64,000 nt of DNA from Dielma fastidiosa (GTDB lineage Bacteria > Bacillota_I > Bacilli_A > Erysipelotrichales > Erysipelotrichaceae): NCBI RefSeq assembly GCF_000313565.1, contig NZ_HE578930.1, forward strand, positions 144,176 through 208,175, read 5' to 3'. The notes below the pieces were generated by a model. It was not told the origin of the DNA. It worked only from the letters and a program-made list of their open reading frames with translations, and made no database searches. Both the position numbers and the translations under genes were made by a program. Within the stretch, counting starts at the first letter, position 1, and each line of letters begins with the position of its first letter. Positions 61,270-64,000 of the stretch are shown here, piece by piece.

Positions 61270-62613
61270 TTATATCGCACGTGATTTCGTGCCTTGCCCT
61301 CCCGGTTTCTTCTTAGATTTTTCAAAGTCAAAATTAAATTTTGGTGGTTGTTGAATCGTTCTTGTTGGTGATGTATGGCTAACACAAAAGCCTCTCAATG
61401 CATCAGGTGCGTGTGTCAGTTCATGTGGATCATTTGCTACATCATCATAATTCTTAGTATCACGCAGCACTGCCGGCAACGTTCGAATCAGATTCACACA
61501 GCTTGGAAATATCTTTAAAGCACTTGTTAATGTCTCTGTTTCGTCTTTATAAGGCTTGATCCACTCTTTCACTGCCAGCCATCCATTCACACGCTTGTTA
61601 GATGTTTTAGATAGCGCAATACCATGCTCACTGAATATGTCAGCAACGCTTTTTCCGCTCTCCTGACGTCGATTGAACAAGTCGGGCGGCGCTAAGTAAC
61701 TATATATCTTATCTTCACCATTGCATGCTTTTATGCGTTCTGCCGCCGCACTGATGATAAGATTACTCTCATACACCTCTTTATACACATAAGCGTGGTT
61801 TTGAGTATCCACAGCAATCCAATATCCCGCAAGCATATCTAAGCCATAGTCCATAGTAAAATAACGTTTCCAGTGTGACGGTATATCAAAAGGTCTGCAT
61901 ACATGAATGTCACGTCTGAACTCATCAAAATACTGTCCCTCGAAGATATCCCAGTTACCATACCGCAGCTTTTGTTTCTCTGATTCACTTAGGTTTTCTA
62001 AGCGTTCAAGATAACCCGGATCTGATTCCATGAGAAATTTATTCTCGGTGACTAAAGAAGGAATAAACTTCCGTGATCCTCCTTTGAAGTCATGAAGCTG
62101 CATAGGCGGTCCAATATCAATGAATCTTGCCTTGACCCATGTATGACCGATACCACCGGGGTTTGTAGAACTCTTGCAGAACTTAGGAAAGCTGTTAGCA
62201 CCACGAATACGGCTTAATAAATAGGTGTACATGGTTTCGGTGAAGTGTGTCAGCTCATCAAAACGAATCACATCATATTCTGCGGATTGATACTTGTAAA
62301 CATCATTCTCGTTGTCACAATAAGCAAAATCGATTAATGAACCATTTTTAAATGTCCACACATGATTCCCTGAATTGTACTTAGCAACCTCGGCAGGATA
62401 CATACCTAACGATACACGGATCAGTGACTTTTCAAGCTCCGGGAAAGTCCGCCTTAACACTAACTGCTTACTTGTCGGATATTTCAGCGCATATAAAAAG
62501 GCATCAATTAATTGTCCGTAGGATTTACCGCCGCCTGCCGCACCTCCGTACAATGTCTCAAATGCCTGTGATTCTATAAATAATTGCTGCTTCTTGGTGA
62601 TCTCTATATTCAT
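61270..62613 (-). CDS. terL: terminase large subunit
   Basis: 447 residues. Seen: Walker A GGAAGGGKSYG (Lys30, Ser31), Walker B VIRFDELTHF (Asp119, Glu120), TNPGG (coupling motif) and the nuclease domain start FTMDYGLDMLAGYW, with further acidic nuclease positions towards HELTHAPDALRGF. ATPase and nuclease that packages DNA into the head. Overlaps terS by one base (TAATG). Confidence 0.95.
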   Translation of the reverse strand: MNIEITKKQQLFIESQAFETLYGGAAGGGKSYGQLIDAFLYALKYPTSKQLVLRRTFPELEKSLIRVSLGMYPAEVAKYNSGNHVWTFKNGSLIDFAYCDNENDVYKYQSAEYDVIRFDELTHFTETMYTYLLSRIRGANSFPKFCKSSTNPGGIGHTWVKARFIDIGPPMQLHDFKGGSRKFIPSLVTENKFLMESDPGYLERLENLSESEKQKLRYGNWDIFEGQYFDEFRRDIHVCRPFDIPSHWKRYFTMDYGLDMLAGYWIAVDTQNHAYVYKEVYESNLIISAAAERIKACNGEDKIYSYLAPPDLFNRRQESGKSVADIFSEHGIALSKTSNKRVNGWLAVKEWIKPYKDETETLTSALKIFPSCVNLIRTLPAVLRDTKNYDDVANDPHELTHAPDALRGFCVSHTSPTRTIQQPPKFNFDFEKSKKKPGGQGTKSRAI

Positions 62614-63026
62614 TACTCAACCACCTTGATTGTTACATTGAAGTCCATGTTGCCGCTGTTCTGTATTTCCTGCTTATCCCGCCAACGTTCTGGCTGCCTA
62701 TTCTTCAGCCAAAATATCTGTGCCGTTGTATCTGGCACTACTTCCTTTTCAACTGTTTTAATAACCTTGCCATCCTCTTTGGTTGTTTCGGTATATGAGT
62801 ATCCTATTGCACGCTTATACAATGCGTTCTCAACAGCTATGTCAGCAATTTCCTTGTTGTTTTTTAAGACCTCCGAAATCTCCGAATAACGTTTCTTCCA
62901 TTCATAGAGAGTTGACACAGCAATACCCATGTTGTGGGCTATCTGCTCATCAGTTAATCCTGATCGTGCCCATCCTGCAAGCAGCTGCAAGCCATCATCA
63001 GTTAACCAGTAATCGTATTTTGCCAT
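62613..63026 (-). CDS. terS: terminase small subunit
   Basis: 137 residues from ATG 63026 (CAGGAGGTG box); a frame back to 63137 covers the promoter region and is not used. Seen: an N-terminal HTH (LLAGWARSGLTDEQIAHNMGI, in parts; VSTLYEWKKRYSEI), and a C-terminal NRQPERWRDKQ segment that is typical for small terminases. Binds the packaging site and brings in TerL. Confidence 0.9.
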   Translation of the reverse strand: MAKYDYWLTDDGLQLLAGWARSGLTDEQIAHNMGIAVSTLYEWKKRYSEISEVLKNNKEIADIAVENALYKRAIGYSYTETTKEDGKVIKTVEKEVVPDTTAQIFWLKNRQPERWRDKQEIQNSGNMDFNVTIKVVE

Positions 63027-63143
63027 GTCATTCACCTCCTGTTGATTAAAATAAAAGCACCTATGATTACCATAGATGCCTTTTGCCTGAATTAGCAGGA
63101 ACTTAATGGGTGGGGAATGTATCCCCGCTAATTCCACACTATC

Positions 63144-63178
63144 ATTATAACACGTCCAAACCCGTCACACCGTGACAC
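63144..63178 (-). promoter_or_regulatory. probable late promoter of the packaging/structural operon
   Basis: On the minus strand a GTGTCACGGTGTGACGGG element is followed by GGACGTGTTATAAT; -10 TATAAT is at 63144-63149, with no good -35. The GTGTCAC/GTGTGAC direct repeat could bind the late activator encoded just upstream (63181-63636). Inferred. Confidence 0.55.
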
Positions 63179-63180
63179 TT

Positions 63181-63636
63181 TCACAAAATTTTCTTATTTC
63201 TTGAACAAATCTGGCAAATTGCCCTTTCAGCTTGCTTTCTGACTGCCTCTTCGCTCAGTTTCAAACTAAATCCAACCTCTCTAGGATTTCGGCATCTGTT
63301 TTTCATCACGTATTCCTTAATCACGTTATAGTAAGGCTTTGTGAGTACACTTACCCAGCGATCAATAGCTCTCATACGCTTTTCAAACGGTTCTTGAAGC
63401 TCCTGCAACTCGAAGTCCTTATCCATCATCCGCTGCTGCGGACTTTTGCCGTCTGATGCACCATCAGGCATCTGTATAACACTGCCACCAGAAGAACATT
63501 TGAGTGATTGACGCTTGCTTTCTAACACATGCCATTTATGCAGATAAAGATAGTAATTCATCAGCTCGCCTCTGACATATCTTCTTAAGTCGTCCTCTTC
63601 ATCAATCAAGAGATCCTTTTCTGATTTCCAATTCAT
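63181..63636 (-). CDS. phage late-gene transcriptional activator (ArpU/RinA/sigma-like)
   Basis: 151 residues. Seen: a charged helical N-terminus, then a region-4-like HTH at ~105-145 (LTKPYYNVIKEYVM, PREVGFSLKLSEEAVRKQ). ArpU- and RinA-type proteins at this position switch on the late operon; the promoter for terS lies directly downstream. Overlaps the gene upstream by 4 nt. Confidence 0.8.
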   Translation of the reverse strand: MNWKSEKDLLIDEEDDLRRYVRGELMNYYLYLHKWHVLESKRQSLKCSSGGSVIQMPDGASDGKSPQQRMMDKDFELQELQEPFEKRMRAIDRWVSVLTKPYYNVIKEYVMKNRCRNPREVGFSLKLSEEAVRKQAERAICQICSRNKKIL

Positions 63637-63845
63637 TTAAGCCTCGCTCTCTCTATGTATTTACACATCTTGTTAAAATCGCCTTTACTCATGTATGTAA
63701 CCACATCATCATCTGTCAGCTGCTTGCTTTGTGGCTTTTGATAAAACGGGCAAAAGTATGTGACTAAGTAACTTATAGGTTTACTTCTTCTTAATACTCT
63801 CTCAACCTTGTATCCGTTGATATAGTCGCCTTCTTTGATTCTCAT
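63633..63845 (-). CDS. small phage protein, paralogue of its upstream neighbour
   Basis: 70 residues, IKEGDYINGYKVERVLRR, then YLVTYFCPFYQKPQSKQL and KGDFNKMCKYIE. The second half aligns with the partial protein at 63842-64000 (YLVAYFDWGAKKPQSRWL...EDFEKVKM), so the two are tandem duplicates. Function unknown. ATGA overlaps on both sides. Confidence 0.8.
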   Translation of the reverse strand: MRIKEGDYINGYKVERVLRRSKPISYLVTYFCPFYQKPQSKQLTDDDVVTYMSKGDFNKMCKYIERARLK

Positions 63846-64000
63846 TCTTTTACCACCATCTTTACTTTTTCAAAATCTTCAGCAGATACATAGCTTGTAA
63901 CCAAATGTTCAGGCAGCCATCTGCTCTGTGGCTTTTTTGCACCCCAATCAAAATAAGCAACCAAATAATGTGGTTCACTGTCGATTTCTTTTATATCTTC
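63842..64000 (-). CDS. small phage protein, 5' end outside window
   Basis: 52 codons visible up to the stop, with YLVAYFDWGAKKPQSRWLPEH and SAEDFEKVKMVVKE. Paralogue of the next gene. Its stop overlaps the next start as ATGA. N-terminus missing; function unknown. Confidence 0.75.
   Translation of the reverse strand, partial: EDIKEIDSEPHYLVAYFDWGAKKPQSRWLPEHLVTSYVSAEDFEKVKMVVKE

Larger units (their letters stand above)
39835..64000. mobile_element. prophage (podovirus-like), late half; continues beyond the right edge
   Basis: A contiguous late module on the minus strand: late activator, TerS, TerL, portal, scaffold, capsid, decoration, connector, tail hub, fibres, holin, endolysin and internal virion proteins. 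No tape measure, tail sheath or major tail tube gene is present, and the very large ejection-type proteins at the end fit a short-tailed phage. Integrase, repressor and replication genes are absent and must lie beyond 64000. The left limit is set by the tRNA 3' end; the second att copy is outside the window, so the borders are inferred. Confidence 0.88.

Overview
The window looks like a chromosome segment of a gut-type Bacillota. The yabO/rqcP-spoVT-mfd-pth gene order, the strong GGAGG ribosome binding sites, two sugar-PTS regions and the moderately AT-rich sequence all fit this; a relative of the Erysipelotrichia is my best guess, not proven. Positions 1-39.7 kb are host chromosome, nearly all on the minus strand up to 36.9 kb. 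From a tRNA-Leu gene at 39.75 kb to the right edge (64 kb) lies the late half of a podovirus-like prophage, whose integrase, repressor and replication genes must lie beyond the window.

Host, 1-14.6 kb. After a SUFU-domain gene pair comes a catabolic locus. One operon encodes a glycosylasparaginase-type hydrolase, CutC, a MupG-like 6-phospho-muramidase and a lone PTS IIA. A second encodes PTS IIB and IIC of the lactose/cellobiose family, a GrdB-like domain, a catalytically dead M42 paralogue, an intact M42 aminopeptidase and an M20 dipeptidase. Between them sit a YitT membrane protein and a LicR-type PTS-controlled activator. I find one 18-bp inverted repeat (TTTCCTAA......AGGAAA) upstream of five transcription units here: both operons, yitT, the activator itself and an RDD-domain membrane gene. 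In all five it stands 29-32 bp upstream of a -10 box, as expected for an activator site. The parts fit uptake and breakdown of a glycosylated peptide or muropeptide fragment.

Host, 14.9-39.7 kb. The rqcP-spoVT-mfd-pth block is followed by an ArsP_2-like permease, a YdcF-like protein, an unknown membrane protein and a MarR/XRE pair. A second carbohydrate locus follows: a BglG-like regulator, a MATE exporter, an MBL-fold hydrolase, a mannose-family PTS (IIA, IIB, IIC, IID), a HAD phosphatase, a neutral-ceramidase-like hydrolase and a YdjC/ChbG deacetylase. Two two-component systems, a cold-shock protein and a small secreted protein complete the host part.

Prophage, 39.8-64 kb. Reading leftwards from the right edge: two tandem paralogous small genes, a late-gene activator, terminase small and large subunits, a portal, a small Cys-rich protein, scaffold, major capsid, head decoration protein, connector, tail hub, tail fibre, a glycine-rich tip protein, an XkdX-like protein, a second tail-tip protein, small membrane proteins, holin, M23 endolysin and two large internal virion proteins. 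One of these is a 1762-residue polyvalent protein with an HExxH protease motif. Between the tRNA and the late genes, on the opposite strand, lies a cargo gene for a secreted cell-wall-binding protein.

The two most notable results are (1) an 11-nt poly-G tract near the 5' end of a tail-tip gene, which in this sequence puts the gene out of frame with its start codon and would restore it at 10 or 13 G, as in a phase-variable receptor-binding protein; and (2) the five-promoter operator set that ties a split PTS to glycan- and peptide-cleaving enzymes.
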